This document shows positions 36,747 through 44,977 of a DNA stretch of 64,000 nt, piece after piece (position 1 is the first letter of the stretch; every line of letters begins with the position of its first letter). Where the stretch lies: the NCBI RefSeq assembly GCF_005860765.1, contig NZ_VCEI01000025.1:806001-870000 (forward strand), read 5' to 3'. Both the position numbers and the translations under genes were made by a program. The notes under the pieces were generated by a model that was not told the origin of the DNA, ran no database searches, and worked only from the letters and a program-made list of their open reading frames with translations. This DNA is from Dyadobacter sediminis. Lineage in GTDB: Bacteria; Bacteroidota; Bacteroidia; Cytophagales; Spirosomataceae.

Positions 36747-37430
36747 TCAGGTAAGTCTGACGGACTGGATTGCCTGTACCCATTCATTTTGTCCGCAGCG
36801 GCTGCAGTTCTTTGATTCACCCTTCATTTCCTCCACATTGCCGCAGTATGTGCAGGCGTGATTTCCGGAATCTTTAATGATATTGCTTTTTTTCTGGTAT
36901 AATTTGGGCAATACAGGCAGACCGGGTTTTACCTGGTCATCTTCGTAATAGTAAAAGCTTACATTCCCGTTTGTTTCCAGTATGGCAGTTCTGACTTGTC
37001 CCAGATGTTCAATATTCTGTTGTCGCATTTCCGAGAAGAACTCGTCTTTTGCATAGGTTCTTTCACCGGTATCAAGATTAAACATGCCGTCTTCAATGAT
37101 ATAAATGGGATCTCCTTCCAGAATACTTTCAAAGCTTTCATTTTTGGCTGCTATCCAGGTGATCAGTCTGTAAAGTCCTAATACCGTGATAAATACAAGC
37201 AGCGCGGGAACTACGGCATGATCCTTGTTGGACATAGGATCACCTGCTGCAGAGCCCAGTCCGATGATAATGGCTACTTCAAAAATCGAGAGCTGACGTA
37301 CACCTTTCTTGCCCGTCATCCTCAGAAAAGCAAGAATAACTGAAAACATGATCAGGGTACGGACGATGATCTGTAAGGTAAAAGTCCAGTCAAGGTCGTT
37401 AATAAATACTTCATTCCAGTCAAACTCCAT
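36747..37430 (-). CDS. DUF421 (YetF-like) membrane protein with C-terminal zinc ribbon
   Basis: The 227-residue protein has three N-terminal helices (about 19-38, 49-64, 72-91) and the DUF421 signature GKKGVRQLSIFEVAIIIGLGS followed by the soluble domain (DEFFSEMRQQNIEHLGQVRTAILETNG). Unlike most of the family it ends in a two-knuckle Cys pattern (CTYCGN about 20 residues before CSRCGQ) that should bind zinc. Its function is unknown. It converges with the MFS gene across a 24-bp gap. Confidence 0.85.
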   Translation of the reverse strand: MEFDWNEVFINDLDWTFTLQIIVRTLIMFSVILAFLRMTGKKGVRQLSIFEVAIIIGLGSAAGDPMSNKDHAVVPALLVFITVLGLYRLITWIAAKNESFESILEGDPIYIIEDGMFNLDTGERTYAKDEFFSEMRQQNIEHLGQVRTAILETNGNVSFYYYEDDQVKPGLPVLPKLYQKKSNIIKDSGNHACTYCGNVEEMKGESKNCSRCGQNEWVQAIQSVRLT

Positions 37431-37806
37431 TTGTTGATTGCAGTATGGTGAGGTTCATAGTAATTGGCATGTAAATAAATGTACCAGTCTGTTTCATGAT
37501 TGTTTATGACGCGGAAAAAGCATTAGGATCAATGGCGAAACCCGCCGGCTTTTTTTAGTAAGTAATCAGTTGGAAATAAACGGGCTATGCCGGCGAGCCA
37601 TGGAATATCCGTTACGCACTTACCGGTTATAAACTACTTGTCCTCACAAAAGCATCTGCATTGTATCTTTTTTTAATTTATATGTAACCAAAAAACGGGC
37701 CGGGTATAATTATTGTAAAAAAATTACGGTATAAAGTAAACGTTCTTGTAAAATATACCAAATAATTTGAGCAACTTGGTCAAATTGTTTAACTCAAAAT
37801 ATACGA
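37431..37806. other. Intergenic, no feature recognised
   Basis: This 376-bp gap between divergent genes becomes AT-rich from about 37660. It must hold promoters for the DUF421 gene and for the 37807 gene, but no clean TAnnTTTG match is seen. Confidence 0.4.
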
Positions 37807-38031
37807 ATGATTGAAATAAAACTTTACAGCAAATTCAATGATCTGACCAATGCTTACGAATTTACGGCCTATTGCAAGGAAGGACTGAAAGCGGGAGAGT
37901 ACTTTCGGTACAACGGATATGAGTATCTGATTACGTCAGATCCGGTATATTGCAGCAGCAGGGACAGTAAAGAAGCAGCTGGTGAAGCCGTTTTCATGGC
38001 GGTCAGGCTGGGAACGTACCTGATCACCTGA
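37807..38031 (+). CDS. Small protein of unknown function
   Basis: A 74-residue cytoplasmic-type protein I do not recognise. It is rich in Tyr and charged residues, with no signal, no helix in the membrane and two Cys. The strand-like pattern at both ends and a central GYEYLITSDPVY segment suggest a small alpha/beta fold. It precedes the first receiver gene by 44 bp on the same strand and may be co-transcribed with it. Confidence 0.55.
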   Translation: MIEIKLYSKFNDLTNAYEFTAYCKEGLKAGEYFRYNGYEYLITSDPVYCSSRDSKEAAGEAVFMAVRLGTYLIT

Positions 38032-38075
38032 AAGCAGTTTGATCAAAACAAGAATATAGTACAACAAAGTATCTT

Positions 38076-38501
38076 ATGCCACATTCAGGACCCATTTTTT
38101 TAGTTGAAGACGACGAAGATGATCAATTGCTGATTACACAGGCATTACGGGAACTTGGGATCACAAACCGGGTCATTTATTTTCAGGATGGCGTTGAAGT
38201 CATAAAGTACCTTGGATCCAGTATGCAACAGCCTTTTCTGATAATCTGTGATATCAATCTGCCGTCAATGAACGGCCTGGAAACCAGAGAATACATCGAA
38301 AATTCTCCGTTCCTGAAAAAAAGATCCATACCGTTCTTATTTTTCACAACTTCGGATAACATTCTTACGGTCCAGGAAGCTTACAAATATACCGTTCAAG
38401 GGTTTTTCGTCAAGACCAACAATTACAAGAAACTTAAAGAAGATTTGTCCACCATTTTCAGGTATTGGCAGCTTTGCCTGCTGCCGGACCGGGTAACTTA
38501 A
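38076..38501 (+). CDS. Receiver-only response regulator (canonical active site)
   Basis: The 141-residue protein is a single receiver domain of the Rcp1-like group. The acidic pair is E11-D12 within LVEDDEDD, the phosphoacceptor is Asp59 in IICDINLPSMNG, Thr follows in LFFTTSD, and Lys in GFFVKTNN. There is no output domain, so it must act by protein contact or as a phosphate shuttle. No kinase is adjacent. A paralogue with a changed active site lies 320 bp downstream. Confidence 0.88.
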   Translation: MPHSGPIFLVEDDEDDQLLITQALRELGITNRVIYFQDGVEVIKYLGSSMQQPFLIICDINLPSMNGLETREYIENSPFLKKRSIPFLFFTTSDNILTVQEAYKYTVQGFFVKTNNYKKLKEDLSTIFRYWQLCLLPDRVT

Positions 38502-38821
38502 TCAGAGCAGGCATATGAAAAAAATCAGACAAAATAGTGTGTACGAAAAGTTGAATTGATTTTGAAAACGTTGCATTCTTAAATTTTGTCATTACGCACA
38601 GACAAACTTTTAACAGACATATAGTGCCCATCCGTTTGGTGATATACGTTGAAGGTTTGTTTTGTTTTCAAGAAGTACATGCAAGCATATCTGACCTTCG
38701 TTTTTGTTGATTGTTCATTATTTCGCCCAGCAGCACAGGCTGATGAAATAAATATTTGATTGTGTTTTATTAAGGCCATGTACTGGCCGGATTTTTATAT
38801 TGATATCCTTAAAAAATAACT
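38502..38821. other. Gap between the two receiver genes, nothing recognised
   Basis: The 320-bp gap is AT-rich. A 66-codon minus-strand frame here looks fortuitous. No hairpin followed by a T run was found. Confidence 0.4.
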
Positions 38822-39244
38822 ATGGAAAATAACCCGATCCTTTACGTAGGAGGAGATGAAGATGATCGTTACCTGGTAACGGATGCACTGAGAGACATTG
38901 GCTGTGCCAGTCAGGTTGTAAATTTTGATAACGGCAACGCGCTGATCGATTACCTTAGTAACAGTAAAAGCAGGCCTTTCTTAATCCTGTGCGATTTTCA
39001 TCTTTCCGGAATGTCGGGCATGGAGCTGAAAGAGGAAATCAACTCGGATGTAAAGCTGAAGAAGCATTCCATTCCATTCATCTTCTTGTCTGAGTCTGTT
39101 AATCCCAAAGATGTAGAAGAAGCCTATATGTCACTGGTGCAAGGGTTTTATGTAAAAGCGCCGACTTACGAAGGCTTGAAAGACCAGTTGCAGTCCATTT
39201 GCGGGTACTGGGAACGGGCTGTTTTGCCAGGTCAGCAGGTCTAG
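38822..39244 (+). CDS. Receiver-only response regulator paralogue lacking the metal-binding acidic pair
   Basis: The 140-residue protein aligns along its whole length with the preceding receiver (SIPFIF / SIPFLF, VQGFYVK / VQGFFVK). It keeps the phosphoacceptor-type Asp58 (ILCDFHLSGMSG), a Ser in place of Thr (IFLSES) and the Lys in YVKAPT. The Glu-Asp pair that holds magnesium is Gly10-Gly11 (YVGGDEDD). It may therefore not be phosphorylated normally and could be a pseudo-receiver that signals by binding alone. Confidence 0.85.
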   Translation: MENNPILYVGGDEDDRYLVTDALRDIGCASQVVNFDNGNALIDYLSNSKSRPFLILCDFHLSGMSGMELKEEINSDVKLKKHSIPFIFLSESVNPKDVEEAYMSLVQGFYVKAPTYEGLKDQLQSICGYWERAVLPGQQV

Positions 39245-39377
39245 ACCGCATTAGGCACATCCGAGATATGTCCTGCCGGATGCAATCAGGAAACAAGTTC
39301 CAAATTCTTGTTTCTTGATCATTTCTGTTTGAGAACGAATTTGTATTCCGTGGTCAACGATATTAGGCTGTCCGGTA

Positions 39378-39635
39378 TCAGTTCACAAGTATTTCTTTTT
39401 GTACACCTTGCAGGTAAGAAAGCCATTTGTCTTTGCTTTTGTCGTATACAAAAGTAACAAGTTCCTGGGTTGTATTTCCCGGATTATACAAGGCGGGTTC
39501 GTGTGGCGAAGTGCGCAGGTGTTTAATCAAATGCACACTCAGTTCCATGGATTGATTGTGTTCAGGTTTGCCTGGCAGTAAGTTAAAGATCCTGTCGTAT
39601 TCAGTCAGGTTCCAGCTTAAATCAAAATTTTCCAT
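39378..39635 (-). CDS. Small protein of unknown function
   Basis: An 85-residue reading frame with ordinary protein composition (FDLSWNLTEYDRIFNLLPGK at the start, KDKWLSYLQGVQKEILVN at the end), no signal peptide and no membrane segment. I recognise no family. It lies alone between the second receiver gene and a repeat array. Coding nature is likely but not proven. Confidence 0.42.
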   Translation of the reverse strand: MENFDLSWNLTEYDRIFNLLPGKPEHNQSMELSVHLIKHLRTSPHEPALYNPGNTTQELVTFVYDKSKDKWLSYLQGVQKEILVN

Positions 39636-39741
39636 TTGAATCCTTGTTTATATTCCTGATTTGCAAGTAAATAAAACTTTCTCTGCAATGCAATTCCGGA
39701 TATAGTTCCGGAAGATATAATTCGTTGTGTGCTTTGCGTAA

Positions 39742-39903
39742 TCCTGTTTGTGGGAATTTTCTGGGTTTGCAATAATAGCCGCGGCGCGGCTTCCTGTTTG
39801 TGGGAATTTCCAAGGTTTGCAATAATAGCTGCGGCGCGGCTTCCTGTTTGTAGGAATTTCCAAGGTTTGCAATAATAGCCGCGGCGCGGCTTCCTGTTTG
39901 TAA
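39742..39903 (+). repeat. Tandem array of a 50-bp hairpin repeat, three copies plus a partial
   Basis: TCCTGTTTGT recurs at 39742, 39792, 39842 and 39892, exactly 50 bp apart. Each unit contains a hairpin of AGCCGC/GCGGCT around GGC and the sequence TCCTGTTTGTRGGAA. Frames through the array arise from the repeat and are not genes. Confidence 0.9.
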
Positions 39904-39970
39904 TGAACAATGCATTTTGCAATGGTGAAGTCCAGAATTGAGCATTGTTGTTGATTGGCGTTTGTAAGGA

Positions 39971-40403
39971 TGCTCATCCGGAGCCATGCTTTTTGCTTGT
40001 TTTGTCATTTCTACAAACGGGAAGCTCCTCTGGAGCTGATGCTTCTGATGGTGTTCTTGGCTTTCTACAAACGGGAAGCTCCTCCGGAGCCATGCTTTCT
40101 GCTTGTTTTATCATTTCTACAAACGGGAAGCTCCTCCGGAGCCATGCTTTCTGCTTGTTTTGTCATTTCTACAAACGGGAGGCTCCTCCGGAGCCATGCT
40201 TTCTGCTTGTTTTGTCATTTCTACAAACGGGAGGCTCCTCCGGAGCCATGCTTTTTGCTTGTTTTGTCATTTCTACAAACGGGAAGCTCCTCCGGAGCCA
40301 TGCTTTCTGCTTGTTTTGTCATTTCTACAAACAACAAGCTCCTCCGGAGCTGTACTTTCTGCTTGTTCTGTCATTTCTACAAACAACATGCTCCTCCGGA
40401 GCT
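39971..40403 (-). repeat. Tandem array of a 52-bp hairpin repeat, eight copies plus a leading partial
   Basis: CTACAAAC recurs at 40011, 40065, 40117, 40169, 40221, 40273, 40325 and 40377, spaced 54 bp once and then 52 bp. On the minus strand each unit reads as a hairpin, GGCTCCGGAGGAGC, then TTCCCGTTTGTAG, the same plan as the neighbouring 50-bp array. The array abuts the stop codon of the phosphatase-fold gene at 40402. The unit length is not a multiple of three, so all frames stay open. Confidence 0.92.
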
Positions 40404-41274
40404 ATTTTATCAATTCTATTTCTGCAATAACAGGCAGATGGTCGGAGTAGTAGCGGCCTTCCTGCTGATCTGAAAGCGTGGCGTGTTCAAGGACTTTCAC
40501 TTTTGCATTCACAAAAATGTAATCGATTCTGGAACGGATCGGCTCTTTCTTTACGTCAAATCCACTGGAAGTATTGACAGGACCATAATGCGGCGTGGCT
40601 GAAATGTCATAAGTATCCAGAAGTTTTTTTCCTTCGGTCAAAGTTTTATAAGCTGCTGAGGCCGGACCGGCGTTGAAGTCGCCGGTAACAAGGACTGGTA
40701 ATTTCTCGGCAATGGAATCCATCTGAGCCAAAAGCACCTCTGCGCTTTTTTCGCGTGCAAGTACACCATGGTGATCCAGATGGGTATTGAAAAAGAAGAA
40801 TGTTTTCTTGGATTTTTTATCTGTGAACTTGCACCAGGAAGCTGTACGGGGATAAAATGCATCCCAGCTCTTGCTTTCCTTTACATTCGGAGTTTCGGAA
40901 TACCAGAATGTGCCCGATGAAATCAGCTTGTACCGTTCTTTCCGGTAAAAGACAGCTGTAAATTCACCGCTTTTTCCACTCACGCGGGGCACGCCATACC
41001 AGCTGAATTCAGGCAACAGTTTCTCAAGATCAGCCATTTGATCGGGCTGCGCTTCCTGTACGCCCAGCAGATCTGCCTTGTGATACCGGATAAGCGCCGC
41101 AACGTTCTCCTTTCGGTATTCCCAGCCGTTGATGCTGTCAGCGGCGTTTTTATACCGGATGTTGTAACTCATGATGCGCATGGATTGAGCCTGAATGGAA
41201 TGCAGCGAAATCACAAGAAAAAGAGCTGGGAACAGCCGCATGACTCGCATGGCCTTTTTTAAGATCGTATTCAT
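40402..41274 (-). CDS. Endonuclease/exonuclease/phosphatase family protein, exported
   Basis: The 290-residue protein has a signal peptide (hydrophobic 13-26, cut after IQA) and the EEP fold signatures: SYNIRY, LLGVQEAQ with the metal-binding Glu, NTHLDHHG, VTGDFNAGP and SDHLPVIAEI. These set up a metal-dependent phosphodiesterase site. The substrate, such as nucleic acid, phospholipid or inositol phosphate, is not evident. Its TAG stop sits at the edge of the 52-bp repeat array. It is divergent from the second susC gene. Confidence 0.88.
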   Translation of the reverse strand: MNTILKKAMRVMRLFPALFLVISLHSIQAQSMRIMSYNIRYKNAADSINGWEYRKENVAALIRYHKADLLGVQEAQPDQMADLEKLLPEFSWYGVPRVSGKSGEFTAVFYRKERYKLISSGTFWYSETPNVKESKSWDAFYPRTASWCKFTDKKSKKTFFFFNTHLDHHGVLAREKSAEVLLAQMDSIAEKLPVLVTGDFNAGPASAAYKTLTEGKKLLDTYDISATPHYGPVNTSSGFDVKKEPIRSRIDYIFVNAKVKVLEHATLSDQQEGRYYSDHLPVIAEIELIK

Positions 41275-41296
41275 CGGTCAAGGTTCAGGATTTGGG

Positions 41297-41304
41297 CAAA
41301 ACTA
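41297..41304 (-). promoter_or_regulatory. Candidate -7 element for the EEP gene
   Basis: The minus strand reads TAGTTTTG, a TAnnTTTG match 22 bases before the start at 41274 and identical to the element ahead of the fructan operon. Confidence 0.4.
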
Positions 41305-41644
41305 AATAAAATCATTGAATCATGGCCATGTAGTGATGTTGTAGTTGATTTTGAAATGTAATTGATGCGGTTATATAGAAATTTATGGATACGTGATATT
41401 TTAATAATATAAATTTTAACAGGTAAAATTATATCATTCTGTTCTTTACCGTCTTGAAAGAACCAGATTATGAAATTGTTAAATATCGTTTTCCGGAAAG
41501 AACATGTTATCGGAATTATTCAATTTTGCGGCATCAAATACAAGTAAAATATCAGTCACATCGCAGATGCTGCATGGATAATTGCTATTAAAACGTACTG
41601 CATTTTTTAACCGTCACCTATTCTCTCATAACCAGATCTACCTT
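41305..41644. other. AT-rich upstream region of the second susC
   Basis: This 340-bp stretch holds no gene. Near 41520 a CAATTTTG is one base off the -7 consensus. No regulator site can be assigned. Confidence 0.35.
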
Positions 41645-44600
41645 ATGCATTACTGCAAAAACAGGCTGTTCCTTTCGGGAAGCAGCTTCAAAAAAATGAT
41701 GGCCCGCCTGGCACTGATTGTACTGGCAGGCGGCATCAGCCTGACAGAAATGCCTGTGAAGGCATCCGCAATGCGTCTTACAGGCATTTCCGAGCGCACC
41801 ATCCGGACTTCAAAACCGGATCGGCAGGTTTCGGGCAAAGTAAACGATGCGGCTACATCGGAAGGATTGCCGGGCGTGAATGTAGTTATCAAAGGCAGCC
41901 AGACCGGCACCGTAACGGATGCAAACGGCAGCTATTCTCTGGACATACCCGAAGAAGGCGCTGTATTGGTTTTTTCATATGTAGGATACCTCAGTCAGGA
42001 AGTGGATGCGGGCACAAAAAGTGTCATCGACGTACAGCTGGCTGCTGATTCCAAATCGCTTAGCGAGGTAGTAGTAGTTGGTTACGGAACGCAAAAGAAA
42101 GTGAACCTGACGGGTGCCGTGGATCAGGTAGGGCAGGAGGTACTGCAGAACCGTCCTATTACAAATATCGCGCAGGGACTTGTTGGCGCAGTGCCCAATC
42201 TGAACCTTAGAATGCTGGACGGAAAACCGACGCAGTCGCCAAGCTTTAACATCCGCGGAACGACATCCATAGGGCAGGGTGGCAGCGCATTGGTGCTGAT
42301 CGATGGCGTGGAAGGAGACCCACGCGTACTGAACCCCAATGATATTGAAAGCATTTCGGTGCTGAAAGATGCGGCATCAGCTTCCATTTACGGTGCACGT
42401 GCTGCATTCGGTGTGGTGCTGATTACGACGAAAATGCCTGTGGAAGGAAAAACGACGCTTTCTTACTCGACCAATTATTCCATCAAATCACCTACTACAG
42501 TTCCGGACAACCTCACCGATTCCTATCCCTGGGCGCAGGGATTCAGCGATGCGTGGTCGCGCTGGAACGACAACGGGAGCACACCAACGGCGATCAACAA
42601 AACCATCAGCTTTTCACCTGCTTATCTGGCCGAAATCAAAAGAAGATATGAAGATCCCTCGCTGCCGAGGGTAGAGGTAAATCCGACTACAGGTGAGTAC
42701 CAGTATTATTACAGCACGGACTGGTACAAGGAGCTTTACAAGGAACGTTTCAGTGCGCAGGATCATAACCTGTCAGTTTCGGGAGGCAGCAACAAGGCAA
42801 CGTTCCTTGTGAGCGGCCGTTATAATGGACAAAGCGGTTTGTTCCGCTACAACAGTGACGACTACCAGATGTACAATCTGCGTGCAAAAGGAAGCATTCA
42901 ACTAACGCCGTGGCTCCGGATCGACAACAATACCGAATATTCGTCGCAGAAATATCATCAGCCCATCAACGTGGGTGAAGGCAGCGGGATTTACCGCAAT
43001 ATTGCTGATGAAGGCCATCCGCTGGCTCCGCTGCTCAATCCGGACGGAACATTGTCTTTCTCGGCAGCCTATACTGTCGGTGATTACTACATTGGCCGCA
43101 ACGGCATTGACAACACCCAGCGATTTCTGAAAAACCAGATTGCCGCCAAGTCACAGTTTTTTGATAATTCGTTAACCATCCGCGCAAACCTGACCTTTCA
43201 GAGTACGGATATCGGTACGCAGCAGAACCGCGTGCAGGTTCCATACAGCCGGGCAAAAGGGATTATCGGTTATACCGGTACAAATACCAATGATATCATG
43301 GAAAGGAAAAGAACGACCAATTATCTGGCTACCAACTTTTATGCGGATTATGTCAAGTCGTTCAGCAATTCGCACAACTTTACCTTTCTGGCGGGATTTA
43401 ATTATGAGCAATCTGTTTACAGCAACCTTTCTGCACAGCGGAACGGCATCATTTATTCCGGCGTAGAAGACATTAACCTGGCCTTGGGACAAAGTATCGT
43501 GACCACCGGCGGTTATCAGAAATGGGCAATCGCGGGTGGCTTTTTCAGGGTCAATTACAATTTTCGCGAGCGTTACCTGCTGGAAGTAAACGGCCGCTAC
43601 GACGGTTCTTCGAAGTTTCCTACGGATCAGCAATGGGCATTTTTCCCGTCGGTATCCGCAGGCTGGCGCGTATCCGAGGAAGCATTCTGGAAAGTCAGCC
43701 CCAACGTTTTGTCCAATCTCAAACTGCGTGCGTCATACGGTTCGCTGGGCAACGGAAACATTGATCCGTACTCATTCAATGAAAAGTTCTCGATCAGTCA
43801 GTCGGGACGGATTATCAATGGCATCCGGCCGCAGACTACGCGTCAGCCTGTTGTGGTGCCGGACGGGCTTACATGGGAAACGTCAACCACGGGCAACATC
43901 GGTCTGGAATTCAGCAGCCTCAACAAACGCCTGTCATTTGTAGGTGATATGTACCGCCGCTGGACATCGGATATGTTCACAGTCGGGCCTACGGTTCCTG
44001 CGGTATTCGGGACCACGGTTCCGAAAGGCAACTATGCTGATCTGAAAACCACAGGCTGGGAACTTTCTGTTAACTGGTCGGATCATTTTACAATGGCTTC
44101 CAGGCCTTTCAATTACAGCGCAAGGTTTACACTGGCAGATTCCAGAGCCATCATTACCAAATACAATAATCCGGATAAAAACCTGACCGACTATTATGAA
44201 GGGCAGCGTGTGGGTGAAATCTGGGGTTATCGCGTAGAAGGGCTTTTCAGGTCGGCATCCGAAATTGCGGATTCGCCTTCACAGCGAGACATCCCGAACA
44301 CCAACACCAGGAAGAATTATGTAGGCGACCTGAAATTCAAAAACCTGGACGGAGACAATGTTATTTACCAGGGACTGAACCGCGTAGGAAACTCGGGCGA
44401 CAAAACGATCATCGGAAATTCCGAACCGCGCTATACATTTGGCCTGAACCTTTCGGGTGACTGGAACGGGATCTATGTGGCCGGGTTTTTTCAGGGTGTA
44501 GCCAAACAGGACTGGTACCCGTCGGCTGAATCGCGCTTCTGGGGACAATACAACCGTCCGTACAATGCGTATCCGCGCTGGCACCAGGACAATATGTTCC

Positions 44601-44971
44601 GCGAGGAACTGGGCAATTTTGATGCCTATCTGCCCCGGTTGGTCGGCTATGTAGCACAGGGAACAGGCCGTGCCCTGCAGGTTGCCAATGACCGCTATTT
44701 ACAGAATGCCGCTTACATACGCCTGCGGAATCTGCAAATCGGTTACACGATCCCAAACCGCATTGTGTCCAAAATCCATGCACGCGACCTGAAAGTGTAC
44801 ATGTCTGCAGAAAACATCTGGACGTGGTCGCCAATGTACAAATGGACGCGCGATACCGACGTTAGCAGCATTTACGGTTCCGACCGGGATCTTAGCGGAG
44901 GAAGCAGCGGCGATGGATACAATTACCCGATGCTCAAAGCAGTTTCACTTGGTCTGACACTCAACTTCTGA
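41645..44971 (+). CDS. SusC/RagA family TonB-dependent outer-membrane transporter (second pair)
   Basis: I use the ATG at 41645; an in-frame TTG at 41582 would add 21 residues with no signal character. The 1108-residue protein starts with a basic stretch and a hydrophobic signal (MMARLALIVLAGGISL) ending near VKASA, a carboxypeptidase-regulatory-like domain (about 60-140), a plug (EVVVVGYGTQKKVNLTGAV, SIYGARAAFGVVLITTK) and a large barrel ending SLGLTLNF. It pairs with the SusD gene 6 bp downstream. No hydrolase, sigma/anti-sigma pair or HTCS is next to it, so the nutrient is unknown. Confidence 0.92.
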   Translation: MHYCKNRLFLSGSSFKKMMARLALIVLAGGISLTEMPVKASAMRLTGISERTIRTSKPDRQVSGKVNDAATSEGLPGVNVVIKGSQTGTVTDANGSYSLDIPEEGAVLVFSYVGYLSQEVDAGTKSVIDVQLAADSKSLSEVVVVGYGTQKKVNLTGAVDQVGQEVLQNRPITNIAQGLVGAVPNLNLRMLDGKPTQSPSFNIRGTTSIGQGGSALVLIDGVEGDPRVLNPNDIESISVLKDAASASIYGARAAFGVVLITTKMPVEGKTTLSYSTNYSIKSPTTVPDNLTDSYPWAQGFSDAWSRWNDNGSTPTAINKTISFSPAYLAEIKRRYEDPSLPRVEVNPTTGEYQYYYSTDWYKELYKERFSAQDHNLSVSGGSNKATFLVSGRYNGQSGLFRYNSDDYQMYNLRAKGSIQLTPWLRIDNNTEYSSQKYHQPINVGEGSGIYRNIADEGHPLAPLLNPDGTLSFSAAYTVGDYYIGRNGIDNTQRFLKNQIAAKSQFFDNSLTIRANLTFQSTDIGTQQNRVQVPYSRAKGIIGYTGTNTNDIMERKRTTNYLATNFYADYVKSFSNSHNFTFLAGFNYEQSVYSNLSAQRNGIIYSGVEDINLALGQSIVTTGGYQKWAIAGGFFRVNYNFRERYLLEVNGRYDGSSKFPTDQQWAFFPSVSAGWRVSEEAFWKVSPNVLSNLKLRASYGSLGNGNIDPYSFNEKFSISQSGRIINGIRPQTTRQPVVVPDGLTWETSTTGNIGLEFSSLNKRLSFVGDMYRRWTSDMFTVGPTVPAVFGTTVPKGNYADLKTTGWELSVNWSDHFTMASRPFNYSARFTLADSRAIITKYNNPDKNLTDYYEGQRVGEIWGYRVEGLFRSASEIADSPSQRDIPNTNTRKNYVGDLKFKNLDGDNVIYQGLNRVGNSGDKTIIGNSEPRYTFGLNLSGDWNGIYVAGFFQGVAKQDWYPSAESRFWGQYNRPYNAYPRWHQDNMFREELGNFDAYLPRLVGYVAQGTGRALQVANDRYLQNAAYIRLRNLQIGYTIPNRIVSKIHARDLKVYMSAENIWTWSPMYKWTRDTDVSSIYGSDRDLSGGSSGDGYNYPMLKAVSLGLTLNF

Positions 44972-44977
44972 TTTATC

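Noticed and set aside
38579..38779. 66-codon minus-strand frame between the two receiver genes
   Set aside because: Composition is typical of AT-rich non-coding sequence and no homology or start context supports it.
39617..40008. Minus-strand frames with repeated TGSRAAAIIANLGNS-like peptides
   Set aside because: They are the 50-bp repeat array read as protein, with no support beyond the absence of stops.
39742..40403. Possible CRISPR array
   Set aside because: Units are 50-52 bp with no variable spacers, no cas genes nearby, and the whole unit is repeated.
39945..40473. Three long overlapping plus-strand frames with repeated peptides such as REAPPEPCFLLVLSFLQ
   Set aside because: They are the 52-bp repeat read in three frames. 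The unit is not a multiple of three, so every frame stays open; none has a start, domain or codon bias.
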